Positions 25,817 through 35,861 of a stretch of 64,000 nt of DNA are shown here, piece after piece (positions within the stretch are counted from its first letter, which is position 1; every line of letters begins with the position of its first letter). The stretch is from the NCBI GenBank assembly GCA_959020715.1, contig CAUESV010000002.1, positions 1-64,000 of the forward strand, read 5' to 3'. The translations under genes and the position numbers were made by a program. This DNA comes from an uncultured Collinsella sp. (GTDB lineage Bacteria > Actinomycetota > Coriobacteriia > Coriobacteriales > Coriobacteriaceae). The notes beneath the pieces are model-generated. The model searched no databases. It was not told where the DNA came from and saw nothing but the letters and a program-made list of their open reading frames with translations.

Positions 25817-26029
25817 AATGAATAGGACAAACTTTTTTCTGAATAAAAATGAAAATGGTTGAGACGCAGTATGAATCGCTAATTCTATTCATAGCTTTAT
25901 TGGAAATATGCAATATGAGGGTGGTTTAACAAAGTTTAGTTCCAATTGATTTTTGGATTGAAAACGCGTTTAAGCACGTAAATACACTTTATTAAATCAA
26001 AGTGTGCCATGCGTGAAGTATATGTGTAT

Positions 26030-26096
26030 GCCGTTCACCCCTCATATAAAACCGTTCGGGGGCGAGGTGGAAGTATGAACTGATTTTGGATATAAA
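26030..26096 (+). promoter_or_regulatory. arcA2 promoter with paired CCGTTC elements
   Basis: CCGTTCAC (26031) and CCGTTCGG (26052) are 21 bp apart, and TATAAA starts 39 bp after the second, exactly as before arcA1. The -35 position reads TGGAAG. The 14-nt spacer between the elements differs between copies while the elements and distances are kept. Confidence 0.55.
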
Positions 26097-26154
26097 TATG
26101 TCGTCAGCAATAACGCCTCACACGGAGGGGCGCTAACGAATCGGCCCTGACAGG

Positions 26155-27419
26155 GGCCCGAAAGAAAGGTAGGAGGCCATGACGAAAGGTCTGCACGTGC
26201 CTTCCGAGATCGGCAAGCTCAGGAAGGTCTGCCTGCACCGTCCCGGCGACGAGCTCCTCAACCTGCCGCCCGACGAGCTCGAGCGACTCCTGTTCGACGA
26301 CGTCCCGTTCCTGGAGGTCGCCCAGCAGGAGCACGACACCTTCGTCCAGATCCTGAGGGACCAGGGCGTGGAGGTCCTCTATCTCGAGAACCTCGTCGCC
26401 GAGGTGTTCGACCAGGTCCCCGGCGCCCGCGCCGAGTTCACCGACCAGTACATCGCCGAGGCGGGCATCCGCGGCCAGCACATGCCGCAGATCGTCCGCG
26501 AGAAGCTGGACTCCATCGAGGACAACCTCGAGTTCGTCAAGAAGACCATGGCCGGCATGACCAAGTCCGAGATCGAGATGCCCCTCACGGCCTCCACGAC
26601 CCTCGACTCCCTGGTCAACTCCGAGTCCGAGTCCGACCTGATCATCGACCCGATGCCCAACCTCTACTTCACCCGCGACCCGTTCGCGGTCGTCGGCGAG
26701 GGCGTCAACCTCAACCGCATGTACTCGGTCACCCGCAACCGCGAGACCCTGTACGGCAAGTACATCTTCAAGTACCACCCCGACTACAAGGACGTCTCGC
26801 TGTACTTCCGCCGCGACTGCCAGTTCCACACCGAGGGCGGCGACGTGCTGAACATCAACGAGAAGACCCTCGCCGTCGGCATCTCCCAGCGCACCCAGGC
26901 CGCCGCGATCGACGTCATGGCCCAGAACATCTTCTGGAACTCCGACTCCAAGGTCGAGCGCATCCTGGCCTTCGACATCCCGGTCTCGCGCGCCTTCATG
27001 CACCTCGACACGGTCTTCACCCAGATCGACGTCGATAAGTTCACGATCCACCCCGCCATCATGGGCACCCTGCGCGTCTACGAGCTGACCGCCGGCAAGA
27101 ACCCGGGCGACGTGAACATCCGCCTGATCGAGGACACCCTCGAGCACGTCCTGGAGGACGCCACCGGCGTCGACCAGGTCAAGCTGATCCCCTGCGGCGG
27201 CGGCGACCCGATCGCGGCCTCCCGCGAGCAGTGGAACGACGGCTCCAACACCCTGTGCGTCGAGCCCGGCAAGATCTGCGTCTACGCCCGCAACACCGTC
27301 ACCAACGACGTGCTGTACAAGGAGGGCCTGGACCTTCTCGTCGTGCCCTCCGCCGAGCTCTCCCGCGGCCGCGGCGGCCCGCGCTGCATGAGCATGCCCT
27401 TCTGGCGCGAGGACCTCTA
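26155..27419. repeat. arcA repeat, copy 2
   Basis: Second copy of the 1.26-kb block at 23064-24328. Flanks on both sides diverge sharply at the gene boundaries. No transposase, target duplication or terminal inverted repeat accompanies it, which favours gene conversion between old duplicates over recent transposition. Confidence 0.9.
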
Positions 27420-27420
27420 A
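26179..27420 (+). CDS. arcA: Arginine deiminase, copy 2
   Basis: 413 aa, identical in protein sequence to copy 1, including Cys403. Unlike copy 1 it is followed after 105 nt by ornithine carbamoyltransferase with no strong terminator between, so this copy probably heads the catabolic operon arcA-argF-yfcC. The leader carries the same AGGAGG and a GGCCC/GGGCC hairpin. Two copies with one protein sequence suggest selection for dosage or for two different control inputs. Confidence 0.96.
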   Translation: MTKGLHVPSEIGKLRKVCLHRPGDELLNLPPDELERLLFDDVPFLEVAQQEHDTFVQILRDQGVEVLYLENLVAEVFDQVPGARAEFTDQYIAEAGIRGQHMPQIVREKLDSIEDNLEFVKKTMAGMTKSEIEMPLTASTTLDSLVNSESESDLIIDPMPNLYFTRDPFAVVGEGVNLNRMYSVTRNRETLYGKYIFKYHPDYKDVSLYFRRDCQFHTEGGDVLNINEKTLAVGISQRTQAAAIDVMAQNIFWNSDSKVERILAFDIPVSRAFMHLDTVFTQIDVDKFTIHPAIMGTLRVYELTAGKNPGDVNIRLIEDTLEHVLEDATGVDQVKLIPCGGGDPIAASREQWNDGSNTLCVEPGKICVYARNTVTNDVLYKEGLDLLVVPSAELSRGRGGPRCMSMPFWREDL

Positions 27421-27525
27421 GTCTTTCCGTTTCCGGTGCGGTCCCCCTACAACCGCACCGGTTTCGCCCGTCAAACGGGCAACACTGATACTTATGTAAT
27501 TCATTTCTTCGAAAGGATTCGAACC

Positions 27526-28521
27526 ATGGGTGTTAACCTCTCCGGCCGTAGCTTCCTCAAGCTTCTCGACCTCACCACCGAGGAGATCGAGTACCTGCTC
27601 AAGCTCTCCAAGAACTTCAAGGACATGAAGCGCGCTGGCGTTCCGCACCGCTATCTCGAGGGCAAGAACATCGTTCTGCTCTTCCAGAAGACCTCCACTC
27701 GTACCCGCTGCGCCTTTGAGGTCGGCGGCATGGATCTGGGCATGGGCGTCACCTACCTCGATCCGGGTTCGTCGCAGATGGGCAAGAAGGAGTCCATCGA
27801 GGACACCGCCCGCGTTCTCGGCCGCATGTATGACGGCATCGAGTTCCGTGGCTTTGCTCAGGACGATGTCGAGGAGCTCGCTGCTAAGTCCGGCGTGCCC
27901 GTGTGGAACGGCCTGACCACTGAGTGGCATCCTACCCAGATGCTCGCCGACATCCTGACCGTCCAGGAGAACTTCAACTACGACATCAAGGGCAAGACTC
28001 TCGTCTTCATGGGCGACTGCAAGAACAACGTTGCCCGCTCACTCATGGTCGTCTGCTCCAAGCTCGGCATGAACTTCGTGGCCTGCGGCCCCGAGGAGTG
28101 CATGCCCGCCGACGACGTCATCGAGGCCTGCAAGCCCATCGCCGAGGCCAACGGCTGCACCATCAAGCTGACCACCGACGTCAAGGACGGTGTCACCGGT
28201 GCCGACGTTATCTACACCGACGTGTGGGTCTCCATGGGCGAGCCCGACGAGGTCTGGGCCGAGCGCATCGCTCAGCTCACCCCGTATCGTGTTACTTCTG
28301 AGGTCATGGCTATGGCCAACCCGGGTGCCATCTTCCTGCACTGCCTGCCCAGCTTCCACGACACCAACACCACGATTGGCGCCGAGAAGTGCGAGCAGTT
28401 CGGCATCACCGAGCAGGAGGTCACCGACGAGGTCTTCGAGAGCCCCGCTTCCAAGGTCTTCGACGAGGCCGAGAACCGCATGCACACCATCAAGGCTGTC
28501 ATGTACGCCACACTCAAGTAA
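27526..28521 (+). CDS. arcB: Ornithine carbamoyltransferase, catabolic by context
   Basis: Interconverts citrulline plus phosphate with ornithine plus carbamoyl phosphate. 331 aa from the ATG at 27526, which has GAAAGGATTCG in front. The carbamoyl-phosphate loop STRTR is at residues 57-61, followed by the HPTQMLAD motif, DVWVSMGE (the SMG loop) and [10 protein letters not shown]. In this operon it should run in the direction of citrulline breakdown; by sequence alone argF is equally possible. Carbamate kinase, the usual next gene, is absent here. Confidence 0.93.
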   Translation: MGVNLSGRSFLKLLDLTTEEIEYLLKLSKNFKDMKRAGVPHRYLEGKNIVLLFQKTSTRTRCAFEVGGMDLGMGVTYLDPGSSQMGKKESIEDTARVLGRMYDGIEFRGFAQDDVEELAAKSGVPVWNGLTTEWHPTQMLADILTVQENFNYDIKGKTLVFMGDCKNNVARSLMVVCSKLGMNFVACGPEECMPADDVIEACKPIAEANGCTIKLTTDVKDGVTGADVIYTDVWVSMGEPDEVWAERIAQLTPYRVTSEVMAMANPGAIFLHCLPSFHDTNTTIGAEKCEQFGITEQEVTDEVFESPASKVFDEAENRMHTIKAVMYATLK

Positions 28522-28536
28522 GAGCATCTAGCATCT

Positions 28537-28573
28537 CGCTCGGGGTGTATTGCTACTCACCCCGAGCGGTTTT
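28537..28573 (+). terminator. Hairpin after ornithine carbamoyltransferase
   Basis: Perfect 11-bp stem (28537-28547 with 28558-28568) followed by GTTTT. It could terminate or lower transcription into the transporter gene. Confidence 0.8.
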
Positions 28574-28668
28574 GTCTGGTAAATATCTTGCGTCGGGCGG
28601 TGGGCACGGCACGGAAAATCCGCTTCGCGCGAGAAAGTTAAATGATTTATGAAGGGGGGATGAGAACC

Positions 28669-30147
28669 ATGACTGAGACCGCTAAGAAAAAGCGCGGTAT
28701 GCCTTCATCGTTCACCATTCTTCTAGCTCTGCTGGCAATTGTTGCAGTGATTACCGTTATCGTCTCCGGCACGTCCGGCGGCGCGGTTACCGCAGCCCGC
28801 CTGAGCGATTTCTGCACCGCCCCGATCCTGGGCTTCGCTGACGCTCTGCCCGTCTGCCTCTTCGTTATGATCCTGGGCGGCTTCCTCGGCATGATGACCG
28901 AGACCGGCGCCCTGGACAACGGCATCGCCGTCCTGGTGCAGAAGCTTAAGGGCAACGAGATCATGCTCGTTCCCGTGCTGATGCTCATCTTCTCCCTCGG
29001 TGGTACCACTTATGGTATGTGCGAGGAGACCGTTCCCTTCTACGCCCTGCTTGCCGCTACCATGATGGCTGCTGGCTTCGACCCCATGGTCGGCGCTGCT
29101 ACCGTCCTGCTCGGCGCTGGCTGCGGCTGCCTGGGCTCCACGGTTAACCCGTTCGCTGTCGGCGCTGCCGTCGACGCTCTGACCGGCGTTGGCATTGAGG
29201 TCAACCAGTCCATCATCATCGGCCTCGGTGCCGTCCTGTTGATTGTCACTACCGCTATGTCCATCGTCTTCGTGATGAACTATGCCAAGAAGGTCAAGGC
29301 TGACAAGGGTTCCACCATCCTGTCGATGCAGGAGCTCAAGGACGCCGAAGAGGCTCACGGCAAGGCTGCTTCCGAGGTCCACAAGGAGGTCAAGCTCACC
29401 GGTCGTCAGAAGGGTGTTCTGATCGCCTTCGCCTTCACCTTCGTCGTCATGATCGTCGGCTTCATTCCGCTGGCCGACCTCAACGAGGGCGTCGCCAACT
29501 TCTTCGACGCTGGCGCTGTCTACGACGCCGACGGTAACGCCGTCGTCCAGGGCTGGTCTGCCCTGATCACCGGCCTGCCCATTGGCCAGTGGTACTTCGA
29601 CGAGGCTTCCACCTGGTTCTTCCTCATGGCCGTCCTGATCGGTATCATCGGTGGCCTGTCCGAGAAGCAGATCGTTAACACCTTCATCACTGGCGCTGCC
29701 GACATGATGTCCGTTGTTCTCGTCATTGCCCTCGCCCGTGGTATCTCCGTCCTCATGGCTAACACCGGTCTCGACGTCTTCGTCCTCGACGCTGCCGCCA
29801 ATGCCCTGGCTGGCCTGTCCGGCGTGATTTTCGCTCCCATGAGCTTCCTGGTCTACTTCGGCCTGTCCTTCCTGATCCCCTCGACCTCCGGTATGGCCAC
29901 CGTCTCCATGCCCATCATGGGACCGCTGGCTGTTAAGCTCGGCTTCTCGCCCGAGGTCATGGTTATGATCTTCTCCGCCGCTATCGGTGTCGTGAACCTG
30001 TTCACCCCGACCTCCGGCGCCATCATGGGCGGTCTCGCCCTGGCCAAGATCGAGTGGACGACCTGGCTCAAGTTTGCCCTTAAGCTCATCGTCGCGCTCT
30101 CCGTCGTCTGCGCCATCATCCTGACCGTCGCCTGCGTGTTGCTCTAA
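28669..30147 (+). CDS. YfcC/DcuC-family transporter, probable arginine-ornithine exchanger
   Basis: 492-aa membrane protein of the YfcC (C4-dicarboxylate DcuC-like) family with about 12 hydrophobic segments. Features include FSLGGTTYGMCEETVPFY, GAGCGCLGSTVNPFAVG, LARGISVLMANTGLD, SFLIPSTSGMATVSMPIMGP and NLFTPTSGAIMGGLALA. Start ATG 28669 with a GGGGGG tract about 9 nt upstream; ATG 28660 is in frame. YfcC-type proteins stand in for ArcD in many arginine deiminase operons, so an arginine/ornithine antiport role follows from context, not from a substrate motif. Confidence 0.85.
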   Translation: MTETAKKKRGMPSSFTILLALLAIVAVITVIVSGTSGGAVTAARLSDFCTAPILGFADALPVCLFVMILGGFLGMMTETGALDNGIAVLVQKLKGNEIMLVPVLMLIFSLGGTTYGMCEETVPFYALLAATMMAAGFDPMVGAATVLLGAGCGCLGSTVNPFAVGAAVDALTGVGIEVNQSIIIGLGAVLLIVTTAMSIVFVMNYAKKVKADKGSTILSMQELKDAEEAHGKAASEVHKEVKLTGRQKGVLIAFAFTFVVMIVGFIPLADLNEGVANFFDAGAVYDADGNAVVQGWSALITGLPIGQWYFDEASTWFFLMAVLIGIIGGLSEKQIVNTFITGAADMMSVVLVIALARGISVLMANTGLDVFVLDAAANALAGLSGVIFAPMSFLVYFGLSFLIPSTSGMATVSMPIMGPLAVKLGFSPEVMVMIFSAAIGVVNLFTPTSGAIMGGLALAKIEWTTWLKFALKLIVALSVVCAIILTVACVLL

Positions 30148-30233
30148 GTACCCAACGGGTACCCCACGGAAACCTTGACGATCCTGTAAAGGATCACCTG
30201 GTCATCGTCTGTCCGGTGGGGTCAACCCACCGG
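30148..30233 (+). promoter_or_regulatory. Structured 3' region with competing hairpins
   Basis: Directly after the transporter stop: GTACCC-AAC-GGGTAC (30148-30162), a GATCC/GGATC hairpin (30180-30195) and CCGGTGGG-GTCAA-CCCACCGG (30213-30233, 8 bp perfect). CCGGTGGG can instead pair with the upstream CCCACGG (30163-30169), so two alternative folds exist. No ORF. Confidence 0.5.
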
Positions 30234-30249
30234 TAGACTCCTACCTTTA

Positions 30250-30280
30250 GCCCCCTTCCGTTCCGTGCGCGGGAGGGGGC
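30250..30280 (+). terminator. Probable terminator of arginine operon
   Basis: 11-bp GC-rich stem (30250-30260 with 30270-30280, one G-T pair) and a 9-nt loop, followed by GCTCTTGTG. Confidence 0.7.
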
Positions 30281-30288
30281 GCTCTTGT

Positions 30289-30316
30289 GTTCCGGCGTTT
30301 TACCAAACGCCGGAAC
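30289..30316. repeat. 12-bp perfect hairpin
   Basis: GTTCCGGCGTTT pairs with AAACGCCGGAAC around a 4-nt TACC loop, between the operon terminator and the next nested palindrome. Confidence 0.8.
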
Positions 30317-30329
30317 CACTCGACGCTGC

Positions 30330-30428
30330 AAGCCCGCCAGAGCGAGCAATCTGACGTTCAATCGTCGGGCATGGCCAAAAGGCCTATGCCCTCCTCTTTC
30401 ACGTCACCTTGCTCGCTCTGGCGGGCTT
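30330..30428. repeat. Nested inverted repeat in transporter-DUF1846 gap
   Basis: Outer arms of 20 bp are perfect (30330-30349 with 30409-30428). The 59-nt loop holds TGACGT/ACGTCA (30352-30357 with 30401-30406) and GGGCAT-GGCC-AAAA-GGCC-ATGCCC (30367-30391, one bulge). Confidence 0.85.
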
Positions 30429-30502
30429 TCGCTGACTTATGCTCCACCTGCGACGTTTCCATTATTGATACAAAGGCCAGGTTTGTTTGAACCAAAAAGG
30501 GG

Positions 30503-30571
30503 AAGTTGCGGTGGAATAGTTCCTGTTTGGCCGTCTTGAGGGGTTAAACGGGAACTATTTCACCGCAACTT
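30503..30571 (+). repeat. 26-bp stem-loop upstream of DUF1846 gene
   Basis: Arms 30503-30528 and 30546-30571 pair over 26 bp with two G-T pairs and a 17-nt loop. Both deviations are G-U pairs in plus-strand RNA but would be A-C mismatches in the opposite transcript. Confidence 0.85.
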
Positions 30572-30633
30572 ATCGATGGCGTGTTTGGTTGGTGCCAGTT
30601 GATTGCTTGGGCGTTGGGGAGGGTCTGCTCCGT

Positions 30634-30639
30634 TATAAT
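30634..30639 (+). promoter_or_regulatory. Probable -10 of DUF1846 gene
   Basis: Perfect TATAAT 40 nt before the start codon; the -35 region (GCGTTG) is weak. Confidence 0.45.
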
Positions 30640-30678
30640 CGCCTAGAACATTAATTGGAAACGGGACGGGAGCCATAC

Positions 30679-32160
30679 ATGCGCCAGGGTTTCGACAATG
30701 CGAAGTATATCGAGCTGCAGGCTGCTCACATTAAGGAGCGCATCTCGCAGTTTGGTGGCAAGCTCTATTTGGAGTTTGGCGGTAAGCTGTTCGATGACTA
30801 TCATGCGAGCCGAGTGCTGCCGGGTTTTGAACCGGACAGCAAGTTCCGCATGCTCAAGAGCATCGCCGACGATGTCGAGGTTATCATCGCGATCAACGCG
30901 AACCACATCGAGAAAAACAAGGCTCGTGGTGACCTTGGCATTACCTATGACGAGGATGTGCTGCGCCTGGTTGACCTGTTCCGCGGCAACGGCTTTGCCG
31001 TCGCGGCTGTGGTCATCACCCAGTACGCTGGCCAGCCTGCTGCCGATGTGTTCCGCAACCGCCTGAACGCGCTCGGCATTCCCGCCAAGCTGCACTATCC
31101 TATCGAGGGGTATCCGCACGATGTCGATCTGATCGTGTCCGACGATGGCTACGGCAAGAACGAGTTTGTCGAGACCACGCGTCCGCTCGTTGTCGTGACG
31201 GCACCCGGCCCCGGCTCGGGCAAGCTCGCCACTTGCCTCTCGCAGCTGTATCACGAGCACAAGCATGGCACCGCCGCCGGCTATGCCAAGTTTGAGACCT
31301 TCCCGGTCTGGAATCTTCCTCTGACGCATCCGGTCAATATTGCCTACGAGGCCGCCACGGCTGACCTCGACGACGCCAATATCATCGATTCGTTCCACCT
31401 TGAGGCCTACAACAAGACCACGGTCAACTACAACCGCGACGTCGAGGCCTTCCCGGTAGTCCGTGCCCTGATGGAAAAGATCCTGGGCAAGAGCCCCTAC
31501 CAGAGCCCTACGGACATGGGCGTCAATATGGTCGGCTTTGCCATCACCGATGACGATGCCTGCCGCGACGCTTCCAAGATGGAGATCGTCCGCCGCTACT
31601 TTACCGCGGTCGAAAATGTGCGCCGTACCGGCGTGGGCGATGAGCAAGTCGACCGTCTCAAGATTATTATGAAGAAAGCCGGCATCGATAAGAACTACTC
31701 ACCGGCGCGCTCGGCGGCCCTCACCAGGGAGCAGCTGACGGGTGGTCCCGTGGGTGCCATGGTCATGCCCGATGGCTCCGTGGTGACCGGTAAGACCTCC
31801 ACGCGCCTGGGCGCCGCAAGTTCGCTCATTATGAACGCCCTCAAGCATGTCTCGGGCGTCGACCTTGAGCTCGAGGTCATTAGCGATGAGGCGATCGAGC
31901 CCATCAGCAAGCTCAAGACGCATTTCCTGGGAAGTAAAAACCCGCGCCTCCACACCGACGAGACGCTTATGGCGCTGTCGATCACCTCGGCCACGAGTGA
32001 GACGGCCGCTCGCGTCCTTTCGGGCCTGGAGCAGCTGCGCGGTTGCGATGCCTTCTTTAGCGTGATTATCTCGCCGACGGACGAGACGGTACTGCGCAAA
32101 CTGGGTATCAACGTGTGCTGCGAGCCCAAGTTTGAGCGCCGCGGTTTCTTCCACCGCTAA
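30679..32160 (+). CDS. DUF1846 domain-containing protein
   Basis: 493-aa conserved protein of the DUF1846 family, common in Firmicutes and Actinobacteria. It begins MRQGFDNAKYIELQAAHI, with KLYLEFGGKLFDDYHASRVLPGF, then VVVTAPGPGSGKLATCLSQLY, a P-loop-like segment, and NMVGFAITDDDAC. The C-terminal domain contains MVMPDGSVVTGKTSTRLGA. A nucleotide-binding role is suggested by the GPGSGK stretch, but no biochemical function is established to my knowledge. Start ATG 30679; an upstream ATG at 30655 is in frame. A terminator follows at 32195. Confidence 0.88.
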   Translation: MRQGFDNAKYIELQAAHIKERISQFGGKLYLEFGGKLFDDYHASRVLPGFEPDSKFRMLKSIADDVEVIIAINANHIEKNKARGDLGITYDEDVLRLVDLFRGNGFAVAAVVITQYAGQPAADVFRNRLNALGIPAKLHYPIEGYPHDVDLIVSDDGYGKNEFVETTRPLVVVTAPGPGSGKLATCLSQLYHEHKHGTAAGYAKFETFPVWNLPLTHPVNIAYEAATADLDDANIIDSFHLEAYNKTTVNYNRDVEAFPVVRALMEKILGKSPYQSPTDMGVNMVGFAITDDDACRDASKMEIVRRYFTAVENVRRTGVGDEQVDRLKIIMKKAGIDKNYSPARSAALTREQLTGGPVGAMVMPDGSVVTGKTSTRLGAASSLIMNALKHVSGVDLELEVISDEAIEPISKLKTHFLGSKNPRLHTDETLMALSITSATSETAARVLSGLEQLRGCDAFFSVIISPTDETVLRKLGINVCCEPKFERRGFFHR

Positions 32161-32194
32161 GTTTGAAGCACCGCGGTAATTGCATTGCATTTTG

Positions 32195-32227
32195 GCCGTA
32201 ACGGGTTAGCGCCCGGTACGGCTTTTT
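32195..32227 (+). terminator. Terminator after DUF1846 gene
   Basis: GCCGT...CGGG pairs with CCCG...ACGGC with a small internal loop, followed by TTTTT. Confidence 0.75.
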
Positions 32228-32416
32228 GATCAATAAAGCGCCTATTTCGGCGAAAAATAGCCGTTTACCTGCCTAGAAACAATTTGAGCGGTATACAATA
32301 ACCGTAACTGTTTCATCCTTAGCGGGATGCCGCATGATGGATATTACCTGCCATCGTGAGGTGTGTCGGTCGCGCACGGCGCGTTAGATGCTCGTGCTCG
32401 GTTTGAGGAGGCTGCT

Positions 32417-32755
32417 ATGGCGGGCAAGGGTCGTGCGAGTGTCAACGATATGAAGCGTGTCGAGGTGCTGGTGTTGATTGAGATCGACCAGCAAACCGAA
32501 GACAATGGCGGGCCGTATGGTTTCTCGCGCAAAACGCTTGCCGAGCGCGTGGGGGTTTCGCCGTATCGTGCCCGCGCCGCAATCGATCGCTTGGATTCCG
32601 AAGGCATGATTGATGTCGTCTCGCGTTATAGCGACGACGGCGGTCAGCTTGCAAATGGCATTTGCCTCACCGAACGTGGCGAGTGGTATCTTGAGGGCGT
32701 CCGTACCGGCATGCTCGTTCAGGAAATGCTTGAGGACGAGGTTGCTGATCGATAG
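32417..32755 (+). CDS. Small winged-helix DNA-binding protein
   Basis: 112-aa protein with a helix-turn-helix in RKTLAERVGVSPYRARAAIDRLDSEGMIDVVSRY, followed by a wing and ICLTERGEWYLEGV. This is the layout of MarR/GntR-like or DUF-type winged-helix regulators without an effector domain. GAGGAGG precedes the ATG at 32417. It stands alone between two terminators. Family not firmly recognised and target unknown. Confidence 0.75.
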   Translation: MAGKGRASVNDMKRVEVLVLIEIDQQTEDNGGPYGFSRKTLAERVGVSPYRARAAIDRLDSEGMIDVVSRYSDDGGQLANGICLTERGEWYLEGVRTGMLVQEMLEDEVADR

Positions 32756-32779
32756 CAGCATGTAACCCTTGCCATAGCG

Positions 32780-32808
32780 ACGCCGCCTGGGAAACCGGGC
32801 GGCGTTTT
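32780..32808 (+). terminator. Terminator after winged-helix gene
   Basis: 11-bp stem (32780-32790 with 32795-32805, one T-G pair) capped by a GAAA tetraloop, then TTT. Confidence 0.85.
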
Positions 32809-32927
32809 GTTTCAAGATTGAGAAATGCAATCGCACGCGAGAAAAATTGCGAACGGTCCGCGGCGCGAGTATTACAATGAAGACCCGTAAGATGTGGATA
32901 AACAACTTCTACGGGAAGCGCAGGTAA

Positions 32928-34595
<1,668 letters not shown>

Positions 34596-34597
34596 GG

Positions 34598-35539
34598 GTG
34601 CCGGCGAATAAGGAACATACCGAAGCTACTCCCTCGTCGCTCGCCGTGGCGGCGGGGGAGTATCTCGATTACCTCGCGGTCGAGCGGGGCTTGGCGCGCA
34701 ACACGATTGCGGCCTATCGTCGTGACCTGACGACGTACTGCGCCTATCTGGAGCGGGCGGGTATTGTGTCTTTTGAAGAGGTGACTCGTCAGGTCGTGGA
34801 GGGCTTTGTCGCTGACCGTCGCGATGGGGGCTATTCCGACGCCTCGGTGGAGCGTGCGCTTGCGGCCGTGAAGGGCCTGCATGCCTTTTTGGTGCGCGAT
34901 GGGGCTGTGGCCCAAAACCCGACGGCGGCGTTGCGCCTGCCTAAAAAGGCTGAGCGTTTGCCGGAGTATCTATCGGTGGAGGATGTCTCGGCGCTGCTCG
35001 ATCAAGACTTCCCCGAGGGCGAGATGGGCTTGCGCGACCATGCCATCTTGGAAGTGCTCTACGGATGCGGTTTGCGTGTGAGCGAGTTGGTGGGGCTCGA
35101 TGTGGGCGATATCCATATTGACGATGGCTTTGTACTCGTTCGCGGTAAGGGCTCAAAGGAACGCCTGTCCCCGCTGGTGGGAAGCGCGGCGCGAGCTCTG
35201 ACGCTCTATGTAACTGAGGGGCGTTCTCGCTTGGCGGCCCATTCCCGCGGAACCGAGACCTCGGCGGTCTTTTTAAATAAGAACGGCCGCCGTCTGTCGC
35301 GCCAGGGCATCCATGCCATCTGTGAGCGCTATGGGCGCCAGGTGGGGCTGGTGGGACTCCATCCCCATACGCTGCGTCACTCCTTTGCCACCCATATGCT
35401 TGCGGGCGGCGCAGACCTCCGTGTGCTACAGGAGATTTTGGGCCATGCCGATATATCGACCACGCAGGTCTACACGCATGTCGACCGAACGCAACTGACC
35501 GAGGTCTATCTGGCGGCGCATCCGCTAGCACATCGCTAG
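34598..35539 (+). CDS. xerD: Tyrosine recombinase XerD
   Basis: Site-specific recombinase resolving chromosome dimers at dif. The N-terminal SAM-like core-binding domain (EYLDYLAVERGLARNTIAAYRRDL) is followed by the catalytic domain with the full R-K-H-R-H-Y set: GCGLRVSELVGLD, GKGSKERL, HPHTLRHSFATHML, LGHADISTTQVYTHVD. 313 aa. The GTG start lies 2 nt behind the pyrG stop with only AAGG in front, so it is likely coupled to pyrG. It is core machinery, since no integrase-linked mobile genes surround it. Confidence 0.9.
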   Translation: MPANKEHTEATPSSLAVAAGEYLDYLAVERGLARNTIAAYRRDLTTYCAYLERAGIVSFEEVTRQVVEGFVADRRDGGYSDASVERALAAVKGLHAFLVRDGAVAQNPTAALRLPKKAERLPEYLSVEDVSALLDQDFPEGEMGLRDHAILEVLYGCGLRVSELVGLDVGDIHIDDGFVLVRGKGSKERLSPLVGSAARALTLYVTEGRSRLAAHSRGTETSAVFLNKNGRRLSRQGIHAICERYGRQVGLVGLHPHTLRHSFATHMLAGGADLRVLQEILGHADISTTQVYTHVDRTQLTEVYLAAHPLAHR

Positions 35540-35574
35540 CACCTCGTTGACCTGCACATTTATAAATACTAAAG

Positions 35575-35641
35575 GGGACGGGTCCCAGATTGCCGAGACG
35601 CACTTTTGCGCGCATGGGCAATCTGGGGCCCGTCCCATTTT
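35575..35641 (+). terminator. Long-stem terminator of pyrG-xerD
   Basis: 20-bp stem (35575-35594 with 35617-35636) with one U-G pair in the plus-strand RNA, an inner CGCA-CTTT-TGCG hairpin (35599-35610), then ATTTTT. Starts 36 nt after the xerD stop. Confidence 0.85.
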
Positions 35642-35802
35642 TCGCTAGACACCGACGCGGCGGTGGGCCGTGTGTACCGTGGGTGGGGGAGTTTGGGGGC
35701 GATGTGAACGGCGTGTAAAGGGACGTAAAAATCGCCTCAAGGTCAACTTGAAGGTTGAGGTTCGCGGGCGTGGTTCTACAGGTGGCATCCCGCCTTTGCT
35801 GC

Positions 35803-35822
35803 AAACACAACATATTGTGTTT
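35803..35822. promoter_or_regulatory. Palindrome AAACACAA-CATA-TTGTGTTT
   Basis: Perfect 8+8 inverted repeat about 180 nt before mraZ. The core ACAACATATTG recurs once 41 bp downstream. Good geometry for a dimeric regulator; identity unknown. Confidence 0.5.
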
Positions 35823-35861
35823 TCGAACATATGCTCGGGGGTGTTTTACAACATATTGGGG

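Larger units (their letters stand above)
25605..26178. other. Regulatory region upstream of arcA2
   Basis: 574 bp. It holds the aminotransferase terminator (25654-25693), GTGAACGGTATC at 25772-25783, a perfect 10-bp inverted repeat with 8-nt spacer (25789-25798 with 25807-25816), ATGAAT-N10-ATTCAT at 25871-25892, the promoter elements at 26030-26096 and a GGCCC/GGGCC leader hairpin (26143-26158). Most of 25820-26020 is AT-rich with no ORF. Confidence 0.6.

Noticed and set aside
23064..27420. arcA duplication as a composite transposon
   Set aside because: No transposase, terminal inverted repeat or target duplication. Identity ends at gene boundaries, which fits gene conversion better.
26104..27930. 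A 608-codon minus-strand frame opposite arcA2, and a similar one opposite arcA1
   Set aside because: Both are shadows of the same arcA coding sequence, low in complexity (Gly, Val, Asp, Leu), and the intact gene is on the plus strand.
34598..35539. Tyrosine recombinase as an integrase of a mobile element
   Set aside because: XerD-like length and motifs, coupled to pyrG, with no att-like repeats or mobile genes nearby.
35803..35822. AAACACAA-N4-TTGTGTTT as a dif or attachment site for the nearby XerD
   Set aside because: dif sites are about 28 bp with 11-bp arms and a 6-bp centre of different sequence. This palindrome fits an operator better.
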